IMG/VR virus record: IMGVR_UViG_3300046028_001944
Location: 1-20,447 of that record
Direction: 5' to 3' (one strand)
Source: a virus
DNA: 20,447 bases
Each line of letters begins with the position of its first letter. Position 1 is the first letter of the stretch. Made by a program: the position numbers and the translations under genes. Below the pieces are notes generated by a model, which did no database searches, was not told the DNA's origin, and worked only from the letters and a program-made list of their open reading frames with translations. Below, one piece after another: positions 7,616 to 13,667 of the stretch.

Positions 7616-8606
7616 ATCAGAATTGACTAAGGAGGTAATGTTGGAGAACCCAACAATTACTACAAATAGAACGCTTGCAAAAGCTCTTTTAAATAAATAT
7701 CCAATGCTATTTAAAGACTTGGAGGATGCAAGGGCTTCTATCAGATACGTTCAAGGCAAATCTGGACAACAAAAATACAAACAAATAGCAGATAAAATTC
7801 CAATCTTCTTAGAAAAGTTAAATGCTGAACGTGCAAAATACGATTTAGACCTAAGAACACAAGAAGATAAGACACCTTACATATTTGGCGAAAACCATAA
7901 TAAGGCACTTGTAGTGGGCGATTTTCATTATCCCTATACAGACATTGACTCTTTAACTTTAGCGTTAGAATACGGCTTTAATGAGGGCGTAGACTGCATA
8001 ATTATAAACGGAGATAGCTTAGACTTCAACACCATTTCAAGATTCGTTAGTAAACCAAACGAAATGCGAGTAATGGAGCAGATTGAAGGCGTTAAGAACT
8101 TGTTGGCTTGGATGCTAAAAGTAATGGATGTAAAAATAGTATTTCATGCAGGTAATCACGACAAGAGAATTGAGGATTACGTTATCAGGCAAGCACCTGA
8201 ACTTTATTTAAACAATAAGTTAGAAAAGTTACTCATGCTTGAGGACATGAAGATTGATTACGTTCAAGATTACAGGTTTATGAAGTTTGGCAAACTAAAC
8301 ATTGCACACGGACACCACATAGTAAAGGGCATATTCGCACCCGTAAGCCCTGCAAGGGGAGTATTTACCAAGACAAACACATCAACGCTTATAAGCCACG
8401 TTCATAGAACCTCTGAACACATGGAGTCGGACATGAATGGTAACGTCTTAGGATGCTTTTCTATTGGCGCTATGACAACGATAACTCCAGACTATAACCC
8501 ACAAGTATCTAAACACAATCAAGGTTTTGCAATCGTTACCAAAGACCCTAAAACGGGTGATTTTGAGGTTAACAATAAGAAGATAATCAATAAGAAGATA
8601 CGATGA
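7599..8606 (+). CDS. Calcineurin-like metallophosphoesterase
   Basis: This 335-residue protein has the full set of metallophosphoesterase motifs: D108-x-H110 in 'VVGDFHYP', G-D139-S-x-D142, G185-N-H-D188, H237-G-H-H240 and H267-V-H269. Together they form the two-metal site of the superfamily. Residues 1-100 are a separate helical region ('NRTLAKALLNKYP', 'ARASIRYVQGKSGQ') that looks like a small DNA-binding or docking domain. Such enzymes are common in phages; substrates may be nucleic acid, phosphoprotein or nucleotide, and the sequence does not tell. It sits inside the lysis cluster between endolysin and the spanin-like gene, overlapping the next gene by four bases. Confidence 0.85.
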   Translation: MKKKTKSELTKEVMLENPTITTNRTLAKALLNKYPMLFKDLEDARASIRYVQGKSGQQKYKQIADKIPIFLEKLNAERAKYDLDLRTQEDKTPYIFGENHNKALVVGDFHYPYTDIDSLTLALEYGFNEGVDCIIINGDSLDFNTISRFVSKPNEMRVMEQIEGVKNLLAWMLKVMDVKIVFHAGNHDKRIEDYVIRQAPELYLNNKLEKLLMLEDMKIDYVQDYRFMKFGKLNIAHGHHIVKGIFAPVSPARGVFTKTNTSTLISHVHRTSEHMESDMNGNVLGCFSIGAMTTITPDYNPQVSKHNQGFAIVTKDPKTGDFEVNNKKIINKKIR

Positions 8607-8863
8607 ACGAGAAGCGCAAACAAGCTGTTATTGATTTGATTAATCTAATGTTTTCCATTAGCAAACATAATGTATCTTATGAAGATGTGGTTGGTAGGCA
8701 AGATGCTTGGTATAATGAATACACGATGACCTTAGAGCAAAATCACGAATGGATTGAGCAAGGTGTGAAATATTTATCTAAGAAACTAAAGATTACTCAC
8801 GTTCAAGCTAGAAAAGAAATGCTTTGGGTTAATCTTATGTGGGGTTTAAAGACTATTGAATAA
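8603..8863 (+). CDS. Small helical protein, unknown
   Basis: An 86-residue, mostly helical protein starting in an ATGA overlap with the metallophosphoesterase stop. It contains Trp residues near 36, 50, 75 and 79, and 'KITHVQARKEMLWVNLMWGL' at its C-terminus. There is no signal peptide or clear membrane helix. I do not recognise the family. Its last base is the first base of the next ATG, so it is translated as part of the lysis-region operon. Confidence 0.6.
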   Translation: MNEKRKQAVIDLINLMFSISKHNVSYEDVVGRQDAWYNEYTMTLEQNHEWIEQGVKYLSKKLKITHVQARKEMLWVNLMWGLKTIE

Positions 8864-9243
8864 TGAAAAATTTATACATATTATTAGCCCTTACTACCTT
8901 AGTAAGTTGCTACACAAAGAAACGTGCTATTGAAAAATTCTGCATTACCGACACATTAGAGGTAACGCTGCACGATACTATTCGCACCGAAACAATACGC
9001 AAAGACACGGCATTCGTTTATAAGGGCGATACAGTCACAATCATAAAAGATAGGCTGCAAATCAAGTATTACCGAGTAAACGATACTACCTACATAGATG
9101 GTGCTTGCATTGGCGACACAATTTATATCACCAAATCGGTAAAAATCCCTACACTTCAACCCAAACCGCATCCTTTTAAGTGGTGGTGGTTGCTATTCGC
9201 TGCATTATTTGGAGCAGTAATAGTGCTTACTATAAAAAAATAA
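8863..9243 (+). CDS. Lipoprotein with C-terminal membrane anchor, u-spanin-like
   Basis: The N-terminus is a lipoprotein signal peptide with lipobox L13-V-S-C16, predicting acylation at C16. The mature part is short, periplasmic and beta-rich with repeated D-T motifs ('DTLEV', 'HDTIR', 'GDTVTI', 'NDTTYI', 'GDTIYI'). A Pro-rich linker and W-W-W lead to a C-terminal hydrophobic helix (~107-124) ending K-K. Outer-membrane lipid anchor plus inner-membrane C-terminal helix is the topology of a unimolecular spanin (T1 gp11 type), which fuses inner and outer membranes in the last step of Gram-negative lysis. The position near holin and amidase agrees. There is no sequence-level proof; it could be another envelope protein. 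Confidence 0.65.
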   Translation: MKNLYILLALTTLVSCYTKKRAIEKFCITDTLEVTLHDTIRTETIRKDTAFVYKGDTVTIIKDRLQIKYYRVNDTTYIDGACIGDTIYITKSVKIPTLQPKPHPFKWWWLLFAALFGAVIVLTIKK

Positions 9244-9308
9244 TCATTTGTTTTTCAGTTAGTTATGATTTAATTATAAAATAATTATTTAATTTATACT
9301 TGCGTTGC

Positions 9309-9338
9309 TTGCATATATAAATAGTTATTGTAGATTTG
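9309..9338 (+). promoter_or_regulatory. Promoter P1 (Bacteroidota type)
   Basis: TTG at 9309-9311, a 19-bp spacer, then TAGATTTG at 9331-9338, matching TTG-N19-TAnnTTTG. It lies in the 119-bp gap after the lysis cluster, 22 bases upstream of the ATG at 9363. AT-rich sequence upstream includes an inverted repeat TAATTAT (9271-9277) / ATAATTA (9281-9287). A weaker box, TATACTTG (9295-9302), lies upstream. Confidence 0.7.
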
Positions 9339-9362
9339 CCCTACACTTAACAACCAAATAAT

Positions 9363-9617
9363 ATGAAAGTAAGATTTAATCTTAATCAAGAAGTTTTTTT
9401 AGGCGACAATCCTTGTGAATATTATGAAAAATATTTAAAGGATTATGGTTTTATTTTTGACTTAAAAAATGAAGATGTTTATAAAGAAATTGATAAACCA
9501 ATTTTTTTAAACATAAATGATAATGTAGAATTTAAAAATATTGGATTTTATCGTATAGAAGAAAAATACTATGATGTAGAAAATGATTTTATTTCGTACT
9601 CATTAATAGAACACTAA
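9363..9617 (+). CDS. AT-rich small acidic protein, unknown
   Basis: First gene behind P1. The 84-residue product is rich in Asp, Glu, Asn, Lys, Tyr and Phe with 'NPCEYYEKYLKDYGFIFDL' near the N-terminus and no membrane segment. My hand count gives only about one G/C base in five for the gene, well below its neighbours, with Lys as AAA, Phe as TTT and Leu as TTA. That suggests recent acquisition or a moron-like early gene. No family is recognised. Confidence 0.6.
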   Translation: MKVRFNLNQEVFLGDNPCEYYEKYLKDYGFIFDLKNEDVYKEIDKPIFLNINDNVEFKNIGFYRIEEKYYDVENDFISYSLIEH

Positions 9618-9619
9618 CA

Positions 9620-9742
9620 ATGGCAACACTAATCACCCTCACTTGCATGGCTATTTTAACTAGCATATTTTGCAATTATGTTGAAGCAAACAACAAAGCA
9701 TCTAAGAAGACTAAGAAAGAAAACACAATAACATACTTATAA
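9620..9742 (+). CDS. Tiny single-pass membrane protein (40 residues)
   Basis: A short frame starting two bases after the previous stop: 'MATLITLTCMAILTSIFCNY' forms one hydrophobic helix, followed by a polar Lys-rich tail ('NNKASKKTKKENT') and TAA at 9740-9742. It fits exactly between two genes, two bases from the first and one from the second, with no overlap, which supports it as a real small gene. Function unknown; tiny early membrane proteins of phages often act on host envelope processes, but nothing here specifies that. Confidence 0.55.
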   Translation: MATLITLTCMAILTSIFCNYVEANNKASKKTKKENTITYL

Positions 9743-9743
9743 A

Positions 9744-9929
9744 ATGGCAAACATAACTAAACCAAAACGTAAAGTAGCAACAACGCTACTCAATGTAGAC
9801 CTCCCAAATAGGCTGCAAGCCCTACAAGTAAGGCGTAACAAAATCAAAGCAGATTCTGAACCAATCGTATCAATCGCTGACTTACACAATGAGGCTATTG
9901 AGATGCTTTTAAAAAAGGAGCAAATATGA
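9744..9929 (+). CDS. Ribbon-helix-helix-like small protein
   Basis: A basic 61-residue protein: after 'MANITKPKRK', a strand-like 'TTLLNVDLP', a helix 'NRLQALQVRRNKIK' and a second helix 'SIADLHNEAIEMLLKK'. This strand-helix-helix order and size resemble Arc/CopG-type ribbon-helix-helix DNA-binding proteins, with polar or hydroxyl residues in the strand facing DNA. That assignment is by pattern only. As an early gene directly behind P1 it could be a phage regulator. The stop overlaps the next ATG. Confidence 0.5.
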   Translation: MANITKPKRKVATTLLNVDLPNRLQALQVRRNKIKADSEPIVSIADLHNEAIEMLLKKEQI

Positions 9930-10114
9930 TGTGGCTATTTACATTAACGCTGCTTGCCTTAATAGTTGGCAAGGAAGCTAGGAAAGAACGCCAAGACTTC
10001 ATTAAACGCAACGGCATGACACGTAATCAACTATTCAGAGCGTGTAAGTATATGAGAGGCGAGAAAGGCAAAGTAAGCTATCGGGAGTTATTGCAAAACA
10101 TGAATAATAACTAA
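9926..10114 (+). CDS. Small membrane-anchored basic protein, unknown
   Basis: A 62-residue protein with an N-terminal hydrophobic segment ('MWLFTLTLLALIV', about 2-15) and a basic soluble tail with 'NGMTRNQLFRACKYMRG'. The start overlaps the previous stop (ATGA at 9926-9929); a second ATG at 9929 would remove only one residue. The N-in/C-in or signal-anchor topology cannot be decided by eye. No family recognised. Confidence 0.55.
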   Translation: MMWLFTLTLLALIVGKEARKERQDFIKRNGMTRNQLFRACKYMRGEKGKVSYRELLQNMNNN

Positions 10115-10115
10115 T

Positions 10116-10538
10116 ATGGAAAAAGAATTTATACCTTACAAACAAGCATTAGCTTTAAAAGAACTAGGGTTTGATGAACCTTGTATTTTATTATATAGGG
10201 GTTTAGACACTCAACCAGTTTGTCAAATAGGTTATGAGTTTAAAACAGAAAAAAACTCTGATTATAATGATGAAACAAATTATTGGTTAACAGTTCCAAC
10301 ATACTCCCAAGCATTTAAATGGTTTAGAGAGAAGTATGGATTATATCATTCAATAGGATTAGATGATTCATTAGAAAATAATATTAATTGTGATTATCAA
10401 ATAATAAATCATTCTCAGTCAATATCTGAATTAGAAACAAGTTTTAAATCTTACGAAGAAGCAGAACTTGCTTGTTTAATCAAATTAATAGAAATTGTAA
10501 AAAAAAATGAAACGCACAGAATTAAAACTAAAAATTAA
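10116..10538 (+). CDS. Conserved phage hypothetical protein
   Basis: This 140-residue protein begins 'MEKEFIPYKQALALKELGFD', has 'TVPTYSQAFKWFREKYGL' in the middle and 'SYEEAELACLIKLIEIVKKN' near the end. I recognise this three-block pattern as a hypothetical protein frequent in Bacteroidota phages and prophages, of unknown function. The two flanking blocks look helical and the middle one Trp/aromatic-rich. It uses more AT-rich codons than the gene after it. Its last 32 bases overlap the next gene. Confidence 0.7.
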   Translation: MEKEFIPYKQALALKELGFDEPCILLYRGLDTQPVCQIGYEFKTEKNSDYNDETNYWLTVPTYSQAFKWFREKYGLYHSIGLDDSLENNINCDYQIINHSQSISELETSFKSYEEAELACLIKLIEIVKKNETHRIKTKN

Positions 10539-10740
10539 AAAATCAACTGATAACACCATCAGGCTATTTAATAACTACGGAAAGCAAATCAAAGTTTGCA
10601 ACTCAGAAAACAGCACGGATGAAGACTTCACAATCCTAACCAAGATTAAAGAAGACTGGCACGAAGCAAGCCTAGAAGCCACAAAATACGAAACATTACT
10701 AACAAACTTTTATTACAAGAAAAATGGAATACATAATTGA
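10507..10740 (+). CDS. Small basic protein, unknown
   Basis: A 77-residue Lys/Asn/Thr-rich protein, starting within the end of the preceding gene and overlapping the next start by 17 bases. The middle 'DFTILTKIKEDWHEASLEAT' is helical. No motif is recognised; codon use (CTA, AAC, ACA) differs from the preceding gene, which argues that the frame is real and independently acquired. Confidence 0.5.
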   Translation: MKRTELKLKIKKSTDNTIRLFNNYGKQIKVCNSENSTDEDFTILTKIKEDWHEASLEATKYETLLTNFYYKKNGIHN

Positions 10741-10963
10741 TGACGCAAAAAAGCACCAAGCACTACTAGATTACGTTGAATCGGACTTGATAGATAGAGT
10801 TTACGAGGCTAACTGCCCAACTGCAATAGAAGCATTAAAGAAAATCAAAGCGGTGGTGCTACATCCCGAACTAGCAGATAAAATAGATGCTGCTTGGACT
10901 ATAAGGCAGAACGAAATAAACCAGTTAAACTATTTGGATAAACTTGGTTCAACTTATTTCTAA
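10724..10963 (+). CDS. Small helical protein, unknown
   Basis: A 79-residue, mostly helical, slightly acidic protein ('DYVESDLIDRVYEANCPTAI' near 16-35, 'AVVLHPELADKIDAAW' near 43-58). It has no membrane helix and no known motif. It is the last gene before promoter P2 and overlaps the preceding gene by 17 bases. Confidence 0.5.
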   Translation: MEYIIDDAKKHQALLDYVESDLIDRVYEANCPTAIEALKKIKAVVLHPELADKIDAAWTIRQNEINQLNYLDKLGSTYF

Positions 10964-10981
10964 TAAATAGTAAAATAATTA

Positions 10982-11011
10982 TTGCATAATAAAAGTAATT
11001 AACTATATTTG
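10982..11011 (+). promoter_or_regulatory. Promoter P2 (Bacteroidota type)
   Basis: TTG at 10982-10984, a 19-bp spacer and TATATTTG at 11004-11011 give an exact TTG-N19-TAnnTTTG. It lies in the 69-bp gap before the recombination operon, 21 bases before the ATG at 11033. AAAATAATTATT (10972-10983) just upstream also occurs at 9278-9289 near P1, so it may be a shared regulatory motif. Confidence 0.75.
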
Positions 11012-11032
11012 CACAACTAACTAACAACAACA

Positions 11033-11218
11033 ATGAGTAACACAGAATCAATCAAAGCCGTTTTAATCAAACAGATTATTGATAGCGGCAGTAACATCCC
11101 ACTAGGCACTTTAACAGGTAACATTAACCTGCTTATCAAGTCGGCTGAGTTGGATGGCTTTACGCAAGCAAAAGAAATTATGTTTCCAACAATTACAGAC
11201 CATCCAAATACTATCTAA
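11033..11218 (+). CDS. Small protein leading the recombination operon, unknown
   Basis: A 61-residue protein, first in the P2 unit, with 'ESIKAVLIKQIIDSGSNIPL' and 'GNINLLIKSAELDGFTQAKE'. Its stop is directly followed by the ATG of the annealing protein (TAAATG), so translation is probably coupled. No known motif. By position it may assist recombination or regulate the operon. Confidence 0.5.
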   Translation: MSNTESIKAVLIKQIIDSGSNIPLGTLTGNINLLIKSAELDGFTQAKEIMFPTITDHPNTI

Positions 11219-11761
11219 ATGGAAAACAAACTACCAACCCTCGCAGACTTAACTCAGGATATTGAGTTAGCGTACAAGAACGACCAACTAAACCTACTAC
11301 TTAACCAACCACCACCAACTAAATGGGTTAAAGAGCATCCTTTTATAAGGGGCTACAAATACCTACCGATTGACAAGGTAGAGTATTTACTTACTCGCAT
11401 CTTTAAAACCTATCAGATACAGATTACAGGTCAAGGAACGGCTTTCAATGGAGTATGGGTGACTGTTAGGTTAACAGTAAAGAACCCTACCAACGGCGAA
11501 GTGATGCAGTTTGATGGCATTGGGGCGGCACAATTACAAACTAAGAAGGACACTAGCCCTGCCGACCTGCAAAACATTAACAATGGAGCATTATCAATGG
11601 CGTTTCCAATAGCCAAAACAATAGCTGTAAAGGATGCAGCCGACCACATCGGTAAACTATTCGGTGCAGACTTGAATCGTAAGGATGTTATCCAATACCA
11701 ACCAGACAAAGACCTAGCAGAAAAGTTCGGAAACAATAAGGAGAAGCTAAATGGAAATTAA
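11219..11761 (+). CDS. Rad52-like single-strand annealing protein
   Basis: The 180-residue protein shows 'WVKEHP-x-x-RGYKYLPIDKVEYLLTRIF' (about 36-62), then strands 'FNGVWVTVRLTV' with a polar turn and 'FDGIGAAQLQT' (about 76-108), then helices 'NNGALSMAFPIAKTIAVKDA' and 'ADHIGKLFGADLNR' (about 121-154). This beta-hairpin-helix order and the 'A-x-K-D-A-A-x-x-I-G-x-x-FG' ending resemble Rad52-superfamily (Sak-type) phage annealing proteins. Its gene overlaps a YqaJ exonuclease by 11 bases, the usual partner. It would coat and anneal resected DNA. RecT or ERF types look less likely, but I cannot test this here. Confidence 0.65.
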   Translation: MENKLPTLADLTQDIELAYKNDQLNLLLNQPPPTKWVKEHPFIRGYKYLPIDKVEYLLTRIFKTYQIQITGQGTAFNGVWVTVRLTVKNPTNGEVMQFDGIGAAQLQTKKDTSPADLQNINNGALSMAFPIAKTIAVKDAADHIGKLFGADLNRKDVIQYQPDKDLAEKFGNNKEKLNGN

Positions 11762-12428
11762 AAGATTCGTATTTGAAACAGAAACCGATTGGTTACACCA
11801 TCGCAAAGACCAATTCACAGCCTCAGAGGTTAATAGGCTAATGGCTGAACCAACCAAAAAGGCACAAGCAGAGGGAAGATTGCTAAGTGACGGAGCGATT
11901 ACTTATCTACTAGAAAAGGTTGCAGCCTATTTTGATAGTCCTAAACCTAAGTTCTATAATAGCGAAATGGATTGGGGAAAGGAAAACGAACCCGAAGCAG
12001 CGTTCAGACTATGCGAGTTATTGAACCTTAACCCTGCAAGCGAAGATGTGATTTACACTTCATCAGGTGGCTTTGTATTCTTTACTAATGGCAAGTTAGG
12101 TGGAACTCCTGATATGATTTTGACAAGTGAAAAAAAGATAGTAGAAATTAAATGCCCTAATTCAGACACGCATCTTTATTACAAGGCATTTGTTAACGCT
12201 AAAAACTTTCAGAGTGAGTTGCCGAAGTATTATGACCAGATACAAACGAACCTTTACCTATGCGATTCTGATTCGTGTTACTTCATGAGTTACGACCCAC
12301 GCTTTAAGGATTCCAAACGTAGCTATCATTTAATCGAAATAGAACGCAATCAGGAGCGAATAGACCAAATACTAGCTAAAGTAGAAATAGCGCATGAAAT
12401 GATGCTTAAATTAATAAACACACTATAA
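11751..12428 (+). CDS. YqaJ-type viral recombinase (5'-3' exonuclease)
   Basis: A 225-residue PD-(D/E)XK exonuclease of the YqaJ/lambda-exonuclease family. It has 'W-x-x-x-R-x-x-x-FTASE' at 14-26, 'LLSDGAITYLLEK' at 44-56, 'WGKENEPEA' at 75-83, 'GGTPDM' with D121, E132-I-K134 in 'VEIKCP', and 'YDQIQTNLYL' with Q165. E80/D121/E132/K134 are the probable metal and catalytic residues. It would degrade one strand of linear duplexes to make 3' tails for the adjacent annealing protein. The sequence looks complete and intact. Confidence 0.92.
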   Translation: MEIKRFVFETETDWLHHRKDQFTASEVNRLMAEPTKKAQAEGRLLSDGAITYLLEKVAAYFDSPKPKFYNSEMDWGKENEPEAAFRLCELLNLNPASEDVIYTSSGGFVFFTNGKLGGTPDMILTSEKKIVEIKCPNSDTHLYYKAFVNAKNFQSELPKYYDQIQTNLYLCDSDSCYFMSYDPRFKDSKRSYHLIEIERNQERIDQILAKVEIAHEMMLKLINTL

Positions 12429-12440
12429 ATAAATAAACAG

Positions 12441-12701
12441 ATGGAAATTCAGGGAACATTAAAACAGATTCTACCATTAGAATCAGGCGAAAGCAAGTCA
12501 GGCAAAGCATGGCAAAAACAAACTATTGTAATAGAAACTCAAGAAACTTACCCAAAGTTAATTGCAGTTGAGGTAAGCGAGAAAGCAATAAGCAGGCTGC
12601 AAGACTACCAAATAGGTCAAACTATTACCTGTTCGATTAATATCGAATCTAGGGAATATAACGGCAGGTGGTTCACATCGGTAAAGGCTTGGAAAATCTA
12701 A
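12441..12701 (+). CDS. DUF3127-type OB-fold ssDNA-binding protein
   Basis: An 86-residue protein that matches the DUF3127 pattern: 'MEIQGTLKQILPLESGESKS', 'WQKQTIVIET', 'ISRLQDYQIGQTI' and a C-terminal 'ESREYNGRWFTSVKAWKI'. DUF3127 proteins are small OB-folds of Bacteroidota and their phages, and next to an exonuclease and annealing protein the likely role is single-stranded DNA binding. It ends at the Trp-Lys-Ile without an acidic SSB tail. Twelve bases separate it from the exonuclease gene. Confidence 0.8.
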   Translation: MEIQGTLKQILPLESGESKSGKAWQKQTIVIETQETYPKLIAVEVSEKAISRLQDYQIGQTITCSINIESREYNGRWFTSVKAWKI

Positions 12702-12709
12702 ATTAACAA

Positions 12710-12737
12710 GGCGGTAGGCGGGCAACTGCTTACTGCC
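12710..12737 (+). promoter_or_regulatory. 12-bp RNA hairpin with GCAA tetraloop
   Basis: Bases 12710-12721 pair without a bulge to 12726-12737 around a GCAA (GNRA) loop at 12722-12725. Nine pairs are Watson-Crick and three are G-U, so the pairing is good only in + strand RNA. No T tract follows, which argues against an intrinsic terminator. It lies in the 50-bp gap between the OB-fold gene and the MazG-like gene and could be a processing, stability or protein-binding element. Confidence 0.6.
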
Positions 12738-12751
12738 ATTAACTAAACACT

Positions 12752-13045
12752 ATGAACCAAGATTTAGTAAACGAATACATCCAATGGTCGCATGAAACTT
12801 TTGGAGATGAAAGATGGCTAGACGTATTATCCAAACTGCGAAACGAAGAAGTTTGGGAGTTTAGAAAGGCGGTAGTCTTGGATGGCAGAAACGAGCAAGC
12901 AGATGAACTAGCAGACTGCTTCTTTCTAATGTTTAAAATGGCTCATTTGACAGGCTTTAACGTAGAAGATATTGAGGCAGCGATGGCAAAGAAATTAATT
13001 GAATTACACACTAGAAAATACATTGAAGGCAAAAGAATTAAATGA
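12752..13045 (+). CDS. MazG/DUF550-like nucleotide pyrophosphohydrolase
   Basis: A 97-residue all-alpha protein with 'W-S-x-E-T-F-G' near the N-terminus, E32/E33-x-x-E36 ('EEVWE') and E52-x-x-D55 ('DELAD') 15 residues on. This is the metal-binding arrangement ExxE(12-28)ExxD of the MazG-like/DUF550 fold. 'K-x-x-x-L-H-T-R-K-Y' near the end is also family-like. It would hydrolyse a (d)NTP to the monophosphate plus pyrophosphate, cleaning nucleotide pools or acting on an alarmone. It is a single compact domain, shorter than full MazG. It overlaps the next start (ATGA). Confidence 0.75.
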   Translation: MNQDLVNEYIQWSHETFGDERWLDVLSKLRNEEVWEFRKAVVLDGRNEQADELADCFFLMFKMAHLTGFNVEDIEAAMAKKLIELHTRKYIEGKRIK

Positions 13046-13386
13046 CACTACTAATAAGCAAACCAAACTTCTATGTTCGAGTTCACGGAGTTAACAAACA
13101 CAAGATTACACTTGATGGCATCATTTGGGCAGTAACTAAAGTAAGCGGATATTCAGAAAAGGAACTAACATCCAACAACCGCAAACGTGAGATAATGTGG
13201 TGGAGGCATTGCATAGCTTACTTAGCTTGTAAGCATACTTACAACAGCCTACAATCAATTGGATTAAGATTAGGAGGGCGTGACCACACTACAATAATGA
13301 ACGCTCGAACCAAGATTCAGAATTATCTAGATTACAAGGATGCGTTTTTTGTAGATAGGATTAAAAAAATAGAAACGCTATTATGA
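13042..13386 (+). CDS. Free-standing DnaA domain IV-like protein
   Basis: A 114-residue protein with the DnaA signature 'GGRDHTTI' at 78-85, preceded by a helix 'R-x-x-x-x-Y-L-A-C-K-H-T-Y-N-S-L-Q-S-I-G' and followed by 'N-A-R-T-K-I'. This is the helix-turn-helix that reads DnaA boxes; the AAA+ ATPase part of DnaA is absent. Residues 1-40 differ from DnaA. It could bind the repeats 280-800 bases downstream, mark a phage origin, or compete with host DnaA. Overlaps at both ends (ATGA) place it in the P2 operon. Confidence 0.85.
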   Translation: MTLLISKPNFYVRVHGVNKHKITLDGIIWAVTKVSGYSEKELTSNNRKREIMWWRHCIAYLACKHTYNSLQSIGLRLGGRDHTTIMNARTKIQNYLDYKDAFFVDRIKKIETLL

Positions 13387-13667
13387 TATCAGAAAGAACT
13401 ATTATCCAAAACCTGCTAATGGCTTATATGTGCAGCAAAGCAGCGAGCGAAGCAATGCAGACAGTCTGGAGTTGCAGAGATGCAATCGACAACAAGCACA
13501 TTATAGGAGTAATTAAAGAGGCTAAACCAAAGATTAACTACTTCATTAAACAGATTGATGAAACCTTACTGAGCGATGCCAGATTTAAAAGCAAAGATTG
13601 GGAGCAGTTGCAAGATTCGATGTATCAGGTGCTAGAAGGTTTGGATGAGGAATTAAAGAAACTATGA
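13383..13667 (+). CDS. Helical 94-residue protein, unknown
   Basis: The start overlaps the previous stop (ATGA at 13383-13386). The product is helical, with Met/Cys-rich 'LLMAYMCSKAASEAMQTVW' near the N-terminus and a C-terminal 'DSMYQVLEGLDEELKKL' helix. There is no strong membrane segment and no known motif. It is the last gene of the P2 operon and its TGA is directly followed by the left arm of an inverted repeat. A role in origin function is possible only by position. Confidence 0.5.
   Translation: MISERTIIQNLLMAYMCSKAASEAMQTVWSCRDAIDNKHIIGVIKEAKPKINYFIKQIDETLLSDARFKSKDWEQLQDSMYQVLEGLDEELKKL

Noticed and set aside
8956-9171. 71-codon minus-strand frame opposite the spanin-like gene
   Set aside because: Antisense shadow; the + frame has a lipobox and membrane helix.
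9295-9302. TATACTTG as main promoter before 9363
   Set aside because: One mismatch to TAnnTTTG and no TTG at the proper distance; TAGATTTG at 9331 has both.
11431-11736. 101-codon minus-strand frame
   Set aside because: Fully inside the annealing-protein gene; a shadow frame.
12710-12737. Intrinsic terminator after the OB-fold gene
   Set aside because: The hairpin is strong but is followed by ATTAACT, not a T tract.
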